Shown piece after piece: positions 9,132-24,100 of a stretch of 48,100 nucleotides of DNA. The translations under genes were made by a program, and so were the position numbers. The DNA is taken from positions 1-48,100 of the forward strand of contig JAUIGR010000019.1 in NCBI GenBank assembly GCA_030430025.1, read 5' to 3'. Origin of the DNA: Gammaproteobacteria bacterium. Lineage in GTDB: Bacteria; Pseudomonadota; Gammaproteobacteria; Xanthomonadales; Marinicellaceae. Positions within the stretch are counted from its first letter, which is position 1; each line of letters starts with the position of its first letter. The notes beneath the pieces are model-generated. The model did not search any database, was not told the DNA's origin, and was given only the letters and a program-made list of their open reading frames with translations.

Positions 9132-12100
9132 TACATACTCCCTTTTGGCTGCCCTGGCGCAGCACATTCAAACCCATTTTTAAAGACAAAGGCTGTGATG
9201 TCATCATAGTCATCGCCTTGATTATTAGTCAAGTCCAAATCGACCACGCCCTCTGGTAAGTCAATCTGGGCGCTGACTGCTGCTTGTGCCCCCAGCATAC
9301 CAACTACCTGTGCATTGATATTGAAGGTGACTTCGCTGCCGGTTGGTAAATTCATCGACTGACCGTCAATGGAACCTATGCCATTAGCGATAGCACAGGT
9401 CGCTCCACCAGTGCCAGCACAACTCCAATCTGAAGGCATCAGTGCTTCATTGAAAGAAACACTTGCTAGCGCATCAACAATGTCCTGATTGCCTAGATTT
9501 CGGATATGGAATTGATAAGACAGTGATTGATCGGGTCTGACAGCACTTTGACAGTTGGTGATCAATCCACTCAAGTCAGGTATAGAGCCAATCTCTAAGG
9601 TCACTTCATCTTGGGCAAACACGGCATCACCATAACCCGTAGCATAAACATTAAATGCCACAGTCGCCGGAGACTGGTTAACTACCAACCAAAAACCGTA
9701 GGTACCCGACTCGCCTTGCGGCAAACTGTAATCAAAGATGAAACCTTGAGGATCAGTCATGGTTTGTTGATCGCTATAGGCTAATGAGACCCCTTCTGGC
9801 AGCACAACCTGAACATGGCCAGAGGTCGCTTGGACCATATTATGGAGCGTCAATTCAACTAAACGTGCCTTACCTGACTCAACTGCCTGGCCTGTTCTGA
9901 TGACTGCGCTGATGCCGTCAACTAACCATTGATAATAACCAGCACTGCCCTGATATGAGCTTGCCTGAAGCAAAATATCAAAGCCGGCTAAAATCATCTG
10001 TCCTAATTGTAGTTGACGTGTGGTCATCGCCTGATTATCCGGTTCCATACTCCATAAGCTTGTGAATACCGCCACTTCTTCACCACCATCAAGCTGCATC
10101 TTAAGCACTGGCTCATGATGCGCCAATATCGCTTGACCCGGGGTGATCAATTGTCCATTGGTTACTTGCACCATCGAGGCCTGCTGGAGGCCACTGACTG
10201 CCACTCCCAGCATGTGTTGTATTTGAGTTGCTAATTGTTGGTCCTGGCTACTAATGAATAGCCCATCACCGAGTTTGACCTGATGATTGATCACCGTGAT
10301 TAGATCATTGGACAATGATGATTGATCTGCCAACATCAGATAAGCAACATATTCACCGGATTCAACAGCTGATTCAAAAACAGACAGATCATCTGTGAGC
10401 TCATAAGACCAACCCTGCTCAGTTAATAAACGATTAAGCAACAATCGCTGCTCAGCAACCAGAGGTGCATCGCTGTCAGAGTCAGGATCATCACTGGCCA
10501 CAGCGGGATACAAATCGACATCAATCAATTGCCAGTCACCCTGATATTCGCCCAATTGTAACCATTGATTACAATTGGCTGGTATTTCGATACTGGAAAC
10601 CAACTGATTACCTTGACTGAGCTCCAACCTGAGGTTTTTATTCAATACCTGGCTGCCCTCTGCAACCACAGAGGCACTGAGATAACCGTGTGCTGGTGCA
10701 TGAATGAGTAAGTTGACACGATGGGAGGCAGGCTGATCATCAATCAGTTGATTGGCCTGACCAGTCCAATCGGACCACTGGAACTGTTCAGTTTGTAACA
10801 CTTGGTTTTGTTCATTAACCAAAGACACCGATGTGATACCAGGTGACTGCGATGCAAATGGTGTTTGCGCACGCCAGGCTGTCATTCCTTGGCAACTGTT
10901 CGCATTATAACTGGCGGTCATCGGATCTACCAGCACCAACAAGCGACCGACACCATACGCCGCATTGATTTCGGTGGTTAACTGTGGATCACTTCGATCT
11001 AACCCCCATTGAACATCGTATTGTTGATTTTCTAGGACTTCGATCGATGCAGGATAGTTATTAGTTGTGATCTGCCATTCATTACTATATACCGGGTCAC
11101 TCAATACCAACTGATAGTCACCAGGAACCACCTGAGGGAGTTCAAAATGGCCTTGCGAGTCAGTCACCGCAGCATAATCAGAACCATTATTGTTCGCCTG
11201 TAATGCAACAGCAACCGCTGTGAGGGTGTTTTCATCAGGATCATGGTTTCCGTTACCATTTTGATCATGCCAGATCGAGCCTGAAACAATACCATAAGAC
11301 ACATATTCCACCTGCCATTCAATGGTTTCTGCGACATTACCAGCCTGGTCTGTGGCACCGATCGTCAAGTGATTAATCCCTGGATCCAAAGACAATCCAA
11401 TGAAACTGAACTCACCGGCATTATTAGTCTTGATGCTGTATTGCTGGAGTAGGTCATCACTGAACTGTAAATAAACGGTGCCAGCTTCTCCTATACTCCC
11501 TGCAAGGTCGAATTGTGGCACTTGGTATTGTGCTCCGAAATCAGGGGAAGCTATTGAGATCATGGGTGCTGTTTTATCGATAATAAATTGATGGTCCAGC
11601 GTGCTGCCGTTTTGATAAGCATCTGTCGCATGAACGACTAATTGATAATCCCCTTCATCACTGACAACATATCCATTGTTGATTTGTTGTCCATTGAGCG
11701 TCACTTGGTCACTACCAGGATGCGGATCAGTGGTTTGATAATCAATGTTCACGTCCTGATTGGTAACTAAACCGTTACTTGGATGGGCAATGGTGATTTC
11801 AGGTGCCATGGCATCAACCTGGAAAGCAATCATCTCAGTCACAGCCTCGTTACCAACAGCATCAATCGCCCGGAATCGAACCTGGTGACTACCGTGGGTC
11901 AGCTCCACATCCGCCAGATGATGTTGACCATCAAATGCCATATCTTGCCAGTCTTGCATATCGGGCAACTGATAACTCACGGCTCCCAGGTCACTGTAGC
12001 TGTCACTGACAGTTAAACTGAATGTCAGTTCAGGACCGTAGGTCAACCCTATTTCTGGTGTCTGAATGATGATATTCGGTGGCGTCTGATCGATCAATTC

Positions 12101-15100
12101 GATTAATTGTTCAGTCAGCAACAGCCAATGATCATTTTGCCATACCCATAGGCTCAATCGTTTATTCGCTGCTGTTAACTGCTCAGTTTGGAATTGCCAT
12201 GCTTGTTGGTAATCGCTGTCACCAGCAATGTCTATCAAATAATCTTCCGACCACAACAAGGTATCATCCATAGCATTTAAACGCAGTCGTATTGGTAGCT
12301 GTATCACTTTCTGCTCACTTTGATTACTGACAATCAACGTACCTTCAACAGACTGACCCAATGCTGCAGATGTCGGTGCCAAAAGTTGTCCAGTGAACTG
12401 TAAAGAGGACACCCTATTAACAGTAGACTGTGCATTTGGCCCGATATTTCCTGCGATGTCTATGGCGTGTAAGGTCAATGTATTGGCCCCCATATTCAAC
12501 GGAATTTCTGTGAACATGAATTCACCAGAGTAATCGGCTTGTGTTTGCCAGTTTTGATCGTTGACCATCAGATAGACGGTGGCACCCGCCTCTGTTTCAC
12601 CGCTGACCACCGTATGGTCTTGTGTGGTACTGCTGTTATTCAATGGATAGGTAATCACTACTTCAGGCGGACTGAGATCAATAGTGAATTGTCGTTGTGC
12701 TGTGCTGGTATGACCAGCTTGATCTGTGGCTGAAACCATCAGTAGATAACTTCCTTCCTCAGTGATCATGGTTTGTGGTTGGTAGGGCTGACCATTTAAG
12801 ATGATATAAACTTTCCCTAAATGAAGGTCATTAACCAAAACATCAACAGCCATCGGTTGGGCATAAACCTGGCCCTCATCAACACCGGTAATCATGATTT
12901 CAGGTGGTGTGTTATCAATCGTTACTGACGTATTGATAACAGCCAGATTACCAGCGGTATCACTGGCTTGCCAACTCAGTTGATGATCACCTTCATTTAA
13001 ACCAACCAACAATGATTCATAGACACTGCTTGCCAAAACAGTTTGCATAGCAATGACATCACCCTCATCCACCTGAACGGTGACCAAGTTGATATCAGAT
13101 GCCTGATCTATGACTTCGGCTCTCGCCAACACAGGTGAAGCGTAAACACCTTGATCAGCTGGTTTCAAGGCAGTGATGATTGGCGGTAAAGTATCTGCTA
13201 ATTCAACTAACTGATGATCTAACGTCACCCATTCAGACCCATAGTTACTTAGATCTGCGCTCAATACCAGAACATATCGATCAACAGCCAACAAACTGGT
13301 ATCGAAATCAACACTGTCAGTGAGCTGTTGTCCAACATTCAAATCAGAGGTGAACTGTTGTTGTAACAGCGGTTGTGTCATGCCTTCATCAAACAACACC
13401 AGTTTGACTGGCACATTGGTCAAATCAACGTCCCCAGTATTGTTCAACTGATAGTCAACTGTTTCCTCAACACTGATATCAAGCACAGCGGGGGTCAATA
13501 GCACCTCACCTTGGAGCTGAACTTGAGGAGAAAGCGCTTCAACAGTGAATGGTAACTGTTTCATTGTCGTGTAGCCCAATAACTGAAGCTGTAATCGGTA
13601 ATTACCAGGAGCAGGCATCAACCAGAATTGTGCATATTGTGCCGTTTCACCAACGGTCAGCTGTCCAATTTGTTGCTGATATTGCCAGATGATTTGATCA
13701 AGATCATTAACCACTGTCCATTGTAACAAGCCTTCAATGACTTCATTGCCATGAAGGTATTCCAGTGTCGCAGAAAAGTTCATTTCCTCACCGGTGAGAT
13801 AAGGTGATGATCCAATGCCAGCGACAAGATCAACAGCGACAAATGAGTGAACAGTGACCTCATGGATGCGCTGACTGATTTCCATATCTGACTGATCCAA
13901 TAACTGAACCTTAAGGAGATAATCACCAGCATATAAGTCTGCCACTGGCCAGTTAATCACATTTTCCCAGTACCCTTCGGTCGGTAGATCTGTAATAACA
14001 AATGACTGTACTAATCCTGTTGGGAAATCCTCGCTGTCAGTGAGTGTCACAACCACTGAACCACTGAATGAAGCACTTGGATTATAGACCGCTAACGTGG
14101 CATCAATGTGATCGTTTGTATACAAGTGATGCTCAGCCAGGTTCACCGTCAAATAAGGGTTCTTCTCATTTAACACCCAGAAAGATCGTCCAGCCACATT
14201 ATTATTTTCGTTGATTTCTGTGATTTGCTGAGCAGGATCCAAACTGGCTTGAATATGGTATTCACCAGGTTGATTCAGGTCATTGAGAGTAAAATTTAAA
14301 GAAACCACTTCTCCAGCATCCAAGTCCATGACCATTGGACTGTTCAATATCGGCACTTGTGACAAATCGGGATACACTAGATTGGCATCAATAATGACAT
14401 CATTCACTGGCACCTGGCTATTATTAGTCAATACCAATACACCTGAGGCCTGATCATTAACAGATAACGAATGGGGTGAAATATTAAGGTATTCATCCCG
14501 AGTCAACAAATCTGGCAAAGAAGCGGTCAGTAAATTAATCCAGATAGGCTCAGAAGGATCTGATAGCAGACCATTTTCTTTGATACCAATGGCTGTAAAC
14601 TCATTAACACCGGCATTTAATGGCCAGTTATTGAATGTAAAATAACCGGGTGGCATAAAGGTCAGCAAGTTGTTATTTTTAACAGCTTTGTAAACACCAT
14701 CCTGTGCTTTTAATACCTGTAAACCATTACCCGCTGATTCAAAATGCGCTAAGATCTCGCCAGAATTGAAATTCACCAGCACCAGATCTTGAGTTCCCCA
14801 ATAGGCCATAATCACATCAGCATCGTCACTGACCACCGGTTTACTGAAATCGTACTGATTATTCGCTAATTGAACTGTCGATAAATCATCTAAACTCAGG
14901 CGAGTAATGACATTTTGATTGTTCCCAAGATCATCATCATAATAAACATAGTTTTGAACAGTATCCATAGAAAGCGTAGCAGTACTGGCTGTCTCATTAT
15001 CCAGCACCTCTGCGCTTTCGTCATTCAATGCGTATCGCAACAACTCACCGGGGTTATAAATATAAGTGGGATGATTGATGAACACAATGGTGCTGTCATT

Positions 15101-18100
15101 AATCCATTGGATAGACTCTCGCTGGATGAGGACATTACCCTCTACAGGTATCAAAGTAACATCTTGAGTGTTCAGGTCATAATGCCAAAAACCATAGGTG
15201 ATGTCTTGCAATTGTTCATTATAGCCATTACCGGTGTAGACCAATTGCTGCTCATCAGGTGACATGGAAACCACATCGATCAGGTCACTACTGAATCCAT
15301 AAGCTTGATGACTGCCATCGAGATTGACTCGATACAATACTTCATTTTCACCCTCATCAGCAATAACGATCAGGTGGCTGCCATCGGCTGACCAGAAATA
15401 ATCATCCAATGCCACATCAAGGGCTACAGCATTGGTTTCTTTCGTTATCAGGTGATGTAGTTTCAAAGGCTCTTCACCAGCACCATAATAGGTTATCCAG
15501 TCATTATTGGCGTTAATTCGTATCTCGGTAAGCTCGGTATCAAGGTTTTGTTCCAATAACTGGTAAGAATCACTGACCTGTGTTTGTGCTACTTCGATGC
15601 CATCGAGCAATAACGACACCTCTTGGGCGGTACCAGCCATACCTGTGATATCAACAAATGTATCAGTTACCTCAATCTCCTCTCCACCTTCAGCAGGTGT
15701 CAAGAATATCGGAGGTGGTGGTACCTCTAAATCGAATGTAATACCATCAGCAATATTGGACGCCACGCTTTCATTCCCCAGATTATCCACCGAAATAATG
15801 TAATAGTAGTGACGAATACCATATGGCACATGGTCTAACCACTGGTTGTTATCAGATTGTGCCAAAGGTTCAAAATCACTGTTGGGATTCAATGACCGAT
15901 AAATCTGATAATAAGCCAGGAAAGGATTGTTGACGACATCCCAATTGAGCTGTAACACACCACCTTCTTCTGTGGCATGTACTGATAAATTAGCGGGTGC
16001 TTCAATCAAGTCTATCTCTATATTAACAATGATTTCATTAGACAGTACAGATTGATTACCCGCTGTATCGACAGCGGCTACCTGATAGCTGTATTCACCA
16101 TTGATCAGGTTCAAATCCTGGTAGCTTAATTGATTGGCATCCTGAGTGATGGTTAATAACATACCATCACGGAAAATACGATAATGATCAACATCTTCAG
16201 AAACACTGGCAGTCCAATTAAGCTGTACATGATATTGTTCAAAAACCTCACCACTCAAAGAGACGGTTTCAGGAGGCACGACATCACCAACGATGATTTC
16301 CTCAGCCTCTGTTAATGCACTTTCAAATCCATAGCTGTTAATCGCGCTGACTTGTAGCTGATATATCCCATCACTCATGACTTGATTATGAGCCAAGGTG
16401 GTCAGATAAGGTTGTTCGGTGATGTCCCATTCGGTCAGTGAAATTTCTTCGTAATTGTATTCAGGTAACGGTATCCAGATACGAACAGCAGTGGTCAGAT
16501 AAGGTACTGTGGTTTGGAAATTAACAGTGGCATTCTGATCATCAATAAACTCCGCAACAGTCAACCAACCGACCGCTGATAAATACTGGATTTCATAGTG
16601 ACTTGGGCTCACCGGAGCCACATTCTCGTCATATCCCGGCAACCAATTGATGGTCGAACCAACGATCCACCTGGGCGAGTTAAAGTTCAGTTGATAATAA
16701 GTCGGTTCACCGTTATTAATGTCTGTCCATGTGGGGCTCCAATAACTTTCCTCATCAGCATCTAGGGCATTAGCTACATTGAACATGTTGGAACTGGCAT
16801 CAAATGTCAGCTCTTCAGTCAGCCTTTGTTGATCTATGGTAGGTTCACCGTTAAAGTACGGCAGGTATCCCGTTGTGTCATCTTCAGGCGCTTCCCAAGA
16901 CAGTGTTAAATTAAAACTATCAAGATTGGACTGTTGGTTAACCGGTACAGGTGGTACAGGACTGAGTTGCACTGTTTTACTGGCAGCTTTACTGACATGG
17001 TCTGCTTCGTCTTCCTCAACAACAGTCAAGATGTTATCACCTGTAGTCAATGACAACGCTGATGTAATGAAAGTACCCGCCTCTGTCATGATTTGAGGTG
17101 ATGGTGGATCTAAGACCAAATCATTTTGCCAGTCGAATACCAATGTACCAGGCTGTGGCACACTGCCATTGAATATCATATCTGGCACTCCCAACACAGG
17201 TGTAAAAGGCTGTTTCAATTCAATAGACCAGACGGTAGTGTTATCACTATTACTGGCATTTGACAGGTTATCGTAATCATCAACGGCATGAATACGGTAT
17301 CGATAAACACCATCAGCCACATCATTGTCTAGATAACTGTTTTCCGATGATTCAACGGTACTCAACAAGGTAAAGTCATTTTCAAGTTCTGGTTCAAGTT
17401 GTTTCCTTAACAACTGGTATTCAGCCAAATCAGCTTCTTCATTGCTATCCCAAGTCAGCGTCACATCACCGCCATTCACTTGAGCAACCAATCCTTCAAC
17501 CGCTGCTGGTGGTGTCAAATCGGTATAAATAATGTGCTTCACATCGGGGGTTTGATCACTGTCATTGGCTTCATCTCGTGCAGTCACTCGAATCACCAAA
17601 TTGCCATAATCTAATTGCAACAACTCAGGATCCAACAGGGTATCAAATGGCGCTTCGGTATCGTCTTCCAACAATTGCCACTGTTCATCTCCTGTATGGA
17701 ACTCAAACAGCATACCTGCCACATCCGTGTCTTCGCTGATTGCAGTCAAACGAACAGGAGCCTCAAACTTGTGCCCTTCAGGTGGTTCAATAAACCAAGC
17801 ATCAGGCACTCGGTGATTAATATTGACCACGACTATATTACTCGTTTCGCTGACATTCCCTGCTAAGTCAACAGCCACCACATAATATTCATGCTCACCA
17901 TCAGGAACTGCTTCATCCAGATAAATGGTCTCTGTCACTTGGCCACTGACAACAGAACCATCTCCTGATATGATTTGGCCATTTCTGAATACCAAGTAAC
18001 CAGATAAATCCGATTCATTGTTCGCTGTCCAGGTTAATTCAACCTGATTGGCATCCAACTGGTAATTGAGATTAAGCGGTGCAGCTGGCGCTTGGTTATC

Positions 18101-21100
18101 AATGGTAATTTGGTGTTCAAGTGTGGCTATATTCCCGGTTAAGTCCTCCGCCTGCCACCTGATCAGGTAATCTGCATCGTTCACTAACAGTGTGGTGTCA
18201 ACAGTCGCTAATAATTGACTGCTAATCGGTAAGGTTGTGTTATAAATGAGCTCACCTGGGGCGTTTTCATTGATTTCTCGAATAAACAAACTGGCCACTT
18301 TGAAGTCTGATTCCGCCATCGCAGAGCCCATGACATTAATAGAACCACTGACTGTACTCATGTCTGCCGGCTGTAATAACCATAACTCAGGCGCTATGGT
18401 ATCGACGGTGACTGACTGCTGCTCACTGGGCAGGCTTTGGTTACCAACAAGGTCAACGGCGACAACCCAATAAGCATAAACACCGTCAGCCAAATCTGCA
18501 TCCACCCATGAGGTATCAACTGTGGGTTCATCATTCAATAAAACGCCACTTCTATAGACAAAATAACCAGCCAAATCAGGTGCATCAACAGCACCCCAGC
18601 TTAGATTTGCTGTATTGGGAGGCTGATAGTTAGCAGTCAATGGACTTGGTATACCAGGTGCATCTGTATCAATCGCAAAATCAACCACTGCATCAGTCTG
18701 CTGACCTGCTGCATCGAAAACGGATAACCGCAATTGGTAATCCCCTGAAACCAGTTGATGATCCCAAGTCAATAACGCAGCATCTTGCTGTGCGCTAATA
18801 CCTGAATGGATCAGATGCCAATCTGCATCACTTTCACCGGATAAACGGTAACTGAGTTGATATTGGCTGAGGTTGGCATCACTGGCGGTGCCAATAACAG
18901 TAAATACTGGACCCTGAAGGGATTGTTGAACAGGGTTGCTGATTTCAGCAACAGGAGGTGTGCGATCAATAATAACAGACTGGATGGTTGGTGTTTCGTG
19001 TCCCGCCTGATCTAATGCCAGGGCACGAAGCAGGTAAGCACCATCTTCAGCTGTGACCGGCCATTCATGCGTGAACACTTGATCAGTCAATTCTGTTATC
19101 TCAACCAAAGTTTCCCAATTGGGCGCTTCAGTATCCAGCGCCAAGTCAATTTGGCCTGACTCAAAATGCGCGTCCTCAATCGACACAGACAATGTCACAA
19201 CACCTTCACCTATCATTTGCTCTGGCGCTGGTTGCAACCACGAAACCACCGGTGCAGTATTATCGATGGTGAATCCATGTAACAACATGGTGGTATGCCC
19301 TGCACGATCTCTGACTTGTGTACGTAGCTGATAATCTCCCTCAACCAATGTGCTCAAATCAAGCAATTCGATATCACCCGAAACAGCACCCTGATGAATA
19401 CTGTATTCAGCCGATAACGGCGTTAATGGTTGTAACCAAAACTGGGTTGACTGTACGTTATCTTCAATGATTTGCGCCACAAGCGGACCAGAACCTGGAA
19501 TCACCAAGGATGATGGATTCAATGTCACTTGAGGCACGATGGTATCAACGACAAAAGATAATTGAACGGTTTCTATAATTTCCTGATCATCAGGATCATA
19601 GGCACTGGCTCGAATCAGATATTGACCATTGGTTACCAGTTGATCTTGGGCGTCCAATCCGGACCATTGATATGGGTGCATACCTGTACTTAAGGTACTG
19701 TCTGGTAAGAGGTTAACAACCAATTGTTCAGCATCATCCAGCACGTTAATGGTGACATTAGCCTCTTTATTCAAACCCAGGTTAATATTTAATAATTCAT
19801 ATAGGTCATCACCATCGGGAGACAGATATCGAGGCTCAAGCTCAAAAGACCAAATCATTTGATGGGGCTCAAGACGATGAACAAAGATACTCTGTTCGCT
19901 TTCATTACCTGCTAAATCCGCTGACGCTATAACCAATTCATAAGTATCGAGAGGCAAATTCGATAAGTTAACCACTGCAGTTAACAAATAATCCTCCTGC
20001 TCATTCAAGGGCAGCAGCTCCAACTCATAATCAAGCTCATGCAACTGGCCATTGTAGCGATAACCGACCACCACTGAAGGTTCATCTAAATGCGGCTCCT
20101 CAATCAAAAGCTGCATCTCAAAGATACCTGGAACCTCTTGTTGATCCACCGGTGATTGAAAAGTATAGGATGGCGATTCCGTGTCTACCGTCACAGCCGT
20201 CTCTACAGAAGAGGTATTATTACACCCATCACTGATCAATAGTTCAAGAAAATAATCACCATCTGGAACTTGTACATCATTCACTTTTCCATCCCATTGA
20301 AATTCAAATGTAGCACCTTCATTCAACTCAATCGCAATGACATCACCAGTTCCAACAACACTCAACACCACATCTAAAGGTTCCAGTGCCGTCAAGTGTG
20401 CCAAAGAAACAACATTCCCATTACCAGGTGAAATATACTTATCCTCATTATTTAGATCCAAGTCATATTGGGGAACCAAATCAATGTACAAACTTTTGAT
20501 ATCACAAACACTGACTCCCGAAGTATTAACCGTTTCCATGACAACATTGACCCATCCAGAGTAGTTCAAGTCACCTTGATCAAAAACACGATGGAATGGA
20601 GTGGCATTGGTTTTAATAGGTAAATTCAGTGACCCACTTTCCCGTCCAAATAAATAATTAGATTGGTTATAGTTAATATCTCCTGAGCTTGGCCCTAGTA
20701 AACTAGGATTCACTCCAGCCATGGGAGTATCTAATATTACATCCATATAATAACCATCTGACTGACTTGATAAAGCAACCCCTGTTAACTCAACCTTACC
20801 ATCCAAATCCGGACACAAATAACCACCTTCGTTATCTAAAGTTAGCAAGGGATCAATCTTGTGGGTACTGATCAATAGTTTTCCATCCTGCAAAACAGTC
20901 CAACCATTTTGAAAATGCATTTCGACAAATAAAACATGCTGACCTTCAGTAAACTCATTGTGGTCAATAACAATGGCATTGCTGTATTTTGGATGGCTTA
21001 AATTCAAATTAAATTCAACATCAGTATCCGTCCATAAAATGACTTTCTCTTCATCTGAATCAAGGTAATACACTTCAACAAAAGTGGCCTCCAAATAACT

Positions 21101-24100
21101 GTTATCTAATGAATAAAATGAAAATGTGAATTCTGAATGAGTGTTAATCGGTGCTTGACTGTGGCACTGTTGGTTAACATAGAATTTTTGGTTAGTCACA
21201 GCACTCATGCAACCATTCGATGGTATGATCTCTGCAGTCTGTTCTAATAACTGATCAGATTCATGATGACCACTCCAGATCACTGATAATAATCGATTAT
21301 CGCAGCTCGGACCTTCTGTTTCAAAAACTAACAATCTATAAGGCATACCATTTATGCTACCAATTTTTTCGAAGGATGGCAGTTGACTATGAACGAACTG
21401 ATTTTCATACTCAACATCCGCCTTATTATTGGTAGTTTTGGCTGAATCGCCGATAGCAAAGTTAATTAAATAGCGTTTTTCTGAATCAATATCAATGTGA
21501 TTTGTTGACTCATTAAAGAGTACACGAACCTGTTCTTTAAACGCATCATTTTGATATTCGATGTAGTCTGATATTTTTCGTGGCAGCCGATTTGAAAATC
21601 CAGTACCATACCATTGATCTTCATAGAAAATACCAGAATTTATGACTTCTTTCTCTACCAAAAAACTTGCAGTGAAATTTTGGTTATTTTCAAAATCAAC
21701 ATGATATTGGAACATTAAGTGATTTCCATAAGATGTATCAAAATCTGTGTTGTGAACCTTGACTCCAAAAACATAACCCTCAGTCAGTTCTACCATTCCA
21801 TAAGGCAGAGATTGATTGGCATTACTTATCTCATTTTCAAAAAAGAACTGAGATAACTCTTGAGAAGAGATGACATCGACACTTTCACTTTTAACAGGCA
21901 AATCATCCGCAAATAGGTTCAAAGTAATTTCACTGATATCGGCCTTAACATGTGATTGTATTAAAAAGACGTATTGATCTTCCTCTTCTTTATCTAACAG
22001 AAAATCATCAGATACCACTGTGTTATTACTTTGATACACAGGTATGGCTGGTTTGCAATATGTATCTTGAGAATCCACCAGCCTTTTCTCACTTATATGG
22101 GCATTATTACTGAGTTTTCTGAGTCTGTAAGGAATTATCTTTGCAAAATTATGCTGTATTTCTGTCAACGAATAATTGCCTGCCTTATCTGTCGCTTTCA
22201 TTCGAAATTTGTTGTCGATAAAAAAGTCACTGAAACCATCATAAAAGTGCCAAAAACCAGTTGGCTCCCAAAGATTAAGGTCTAGTGGGCTGTATTGGTA
22301 AACAATATCAAGTAAATTAGTCTCTAAATTGCTACCCTGAATGACATATGGAGCTGGAGCAGGTAGAAAATTATCAATCGTGTTATCTTTAAAATAATCT
22401 CGGGTTAACTGACTGAAAGAAGTCACACCATGACAATAATCATAGCCTCCCAGAGGTGGAATGAGGTCCAAAACCACATAGTGTACCCGGTGGTTAATTT
22501 CTATTGTATAGTAGCCAGAAGGTAACAACTCATCGTTCTTGTCTAATCCATTCCACTGAACAATGAAATTATCAACAGGGGCTTCGTGACTGTTAGTCAT
22601 TGTCTTGACAATGATGCCCTCTGAATTTTTAATGTTAATTTGTACATTATCCGCTTTGAGTACATCATAGCTGATCGCTACCTGATCCCTGAAACCATCT
22701 CCATCAGGAGAAAAATACTGAAGCGATAGATTAAAATTACGGATTGATAAATTCTGTTGATCAAATTGAACTTCTACACTGTCTGTTGATAGATTTCCTG
22801 CTTTGTCATAGACTCGTAATTCCACCTCATATAAACCAACCTTGTCAGGTACCCAATACAACAAAGTCTGATCATATTGTGGAACACTTGAGTTTGAAAT
22901 CTGAATAGAAGGACTCTCACTTTCACTGATCAGTCGCGCCCAAATTTCGTAATGACTAAAATTTCGATCAAAAGCACTGCCTCTAAACTCGATCCCGTAT
23001 TGGTTGGTATCTGCTTCTATCAATGCGGTTAAATTGGCTTTATTCCGATAAAAACTTAAACCGGACTCACCTACCAACGCACACTGCTGACCAACGCTCA
23101 AACTATCAGTGCTGACGAGGTACTGGTCATTAACAGGTGATCCTTTATCTGTTTTACTAAGGGCATAATCTTGCCATAACTCCGTTTCAAATTTCTGTGG
23201 TTCACCCGATTCATTTCTCAAATAGATATCATCTGCCATTGAGAAATAATGCCCTTCACTTTCATAAAGGTTAGTAGAATATCCATATGCATTTGTTAAT
23301 TTTTTTGGTGGTATGATCGTCGTGCTTTCCAACTGCAAACTGGTGATAGCGGGAGAGAACGTTATTTTTCCATTGAAAGGAGATAGCCCATTCGCTTGCC
23401 CTATTGCAAATGATTCTTTTATTAGACAATCACCATAGGGTACCGTCACCTTGGCCTCCAAGGCAGCATATATATCGATATAAACCTCATTATCCGAAGC
23501 GACATTAATTGTTGAATCAAAGAAATCTATTTTGACATCTTCTAAGTCATCATAAGAAACAATAGTTTGAAATCCAAAAAAAACACATTCGGAATCTACA
23601 TATATTTTTATGTTTTCTAAAGAGCCATACTCCGCAATAATTCTTGATTTAAAATAATCATATGTAAGGTCATGCGGGATACTTTTCAGGTATTCCCCAT
23701 TTGAGCGGTAAACTTGTATTTCTCCTGGTAAGACAATCAGAAAATGATCACTTTTTGTTGGGATAAATAAGCCAGAGTCACTGAAATCGATCTGATTAAT
23801 CACTTGAGCTGCGCCATTAACAGCTTTGATCACTAGTAAACTTTGTTCACCGTATACATACAATGTTTTTGTTTTTTGATCATAATGCCAGTCGATTTCT
23901 CCATCTTCTGGGTTCAGTAAAGCCAATACATCCAGTGATTGAGCAAAATTACCCACAGCACTGACTAGTTTCAAATCATCAACCCTATAAGACCATAATT
24001 GATCATAACGACTCAAGTAATTAAGTCCTTGCTCAACAATCAACTCTGGCGCTGTCTCTGGATCGTAAGAAACTTGATAATAAAAACCACCAACTTCAAT

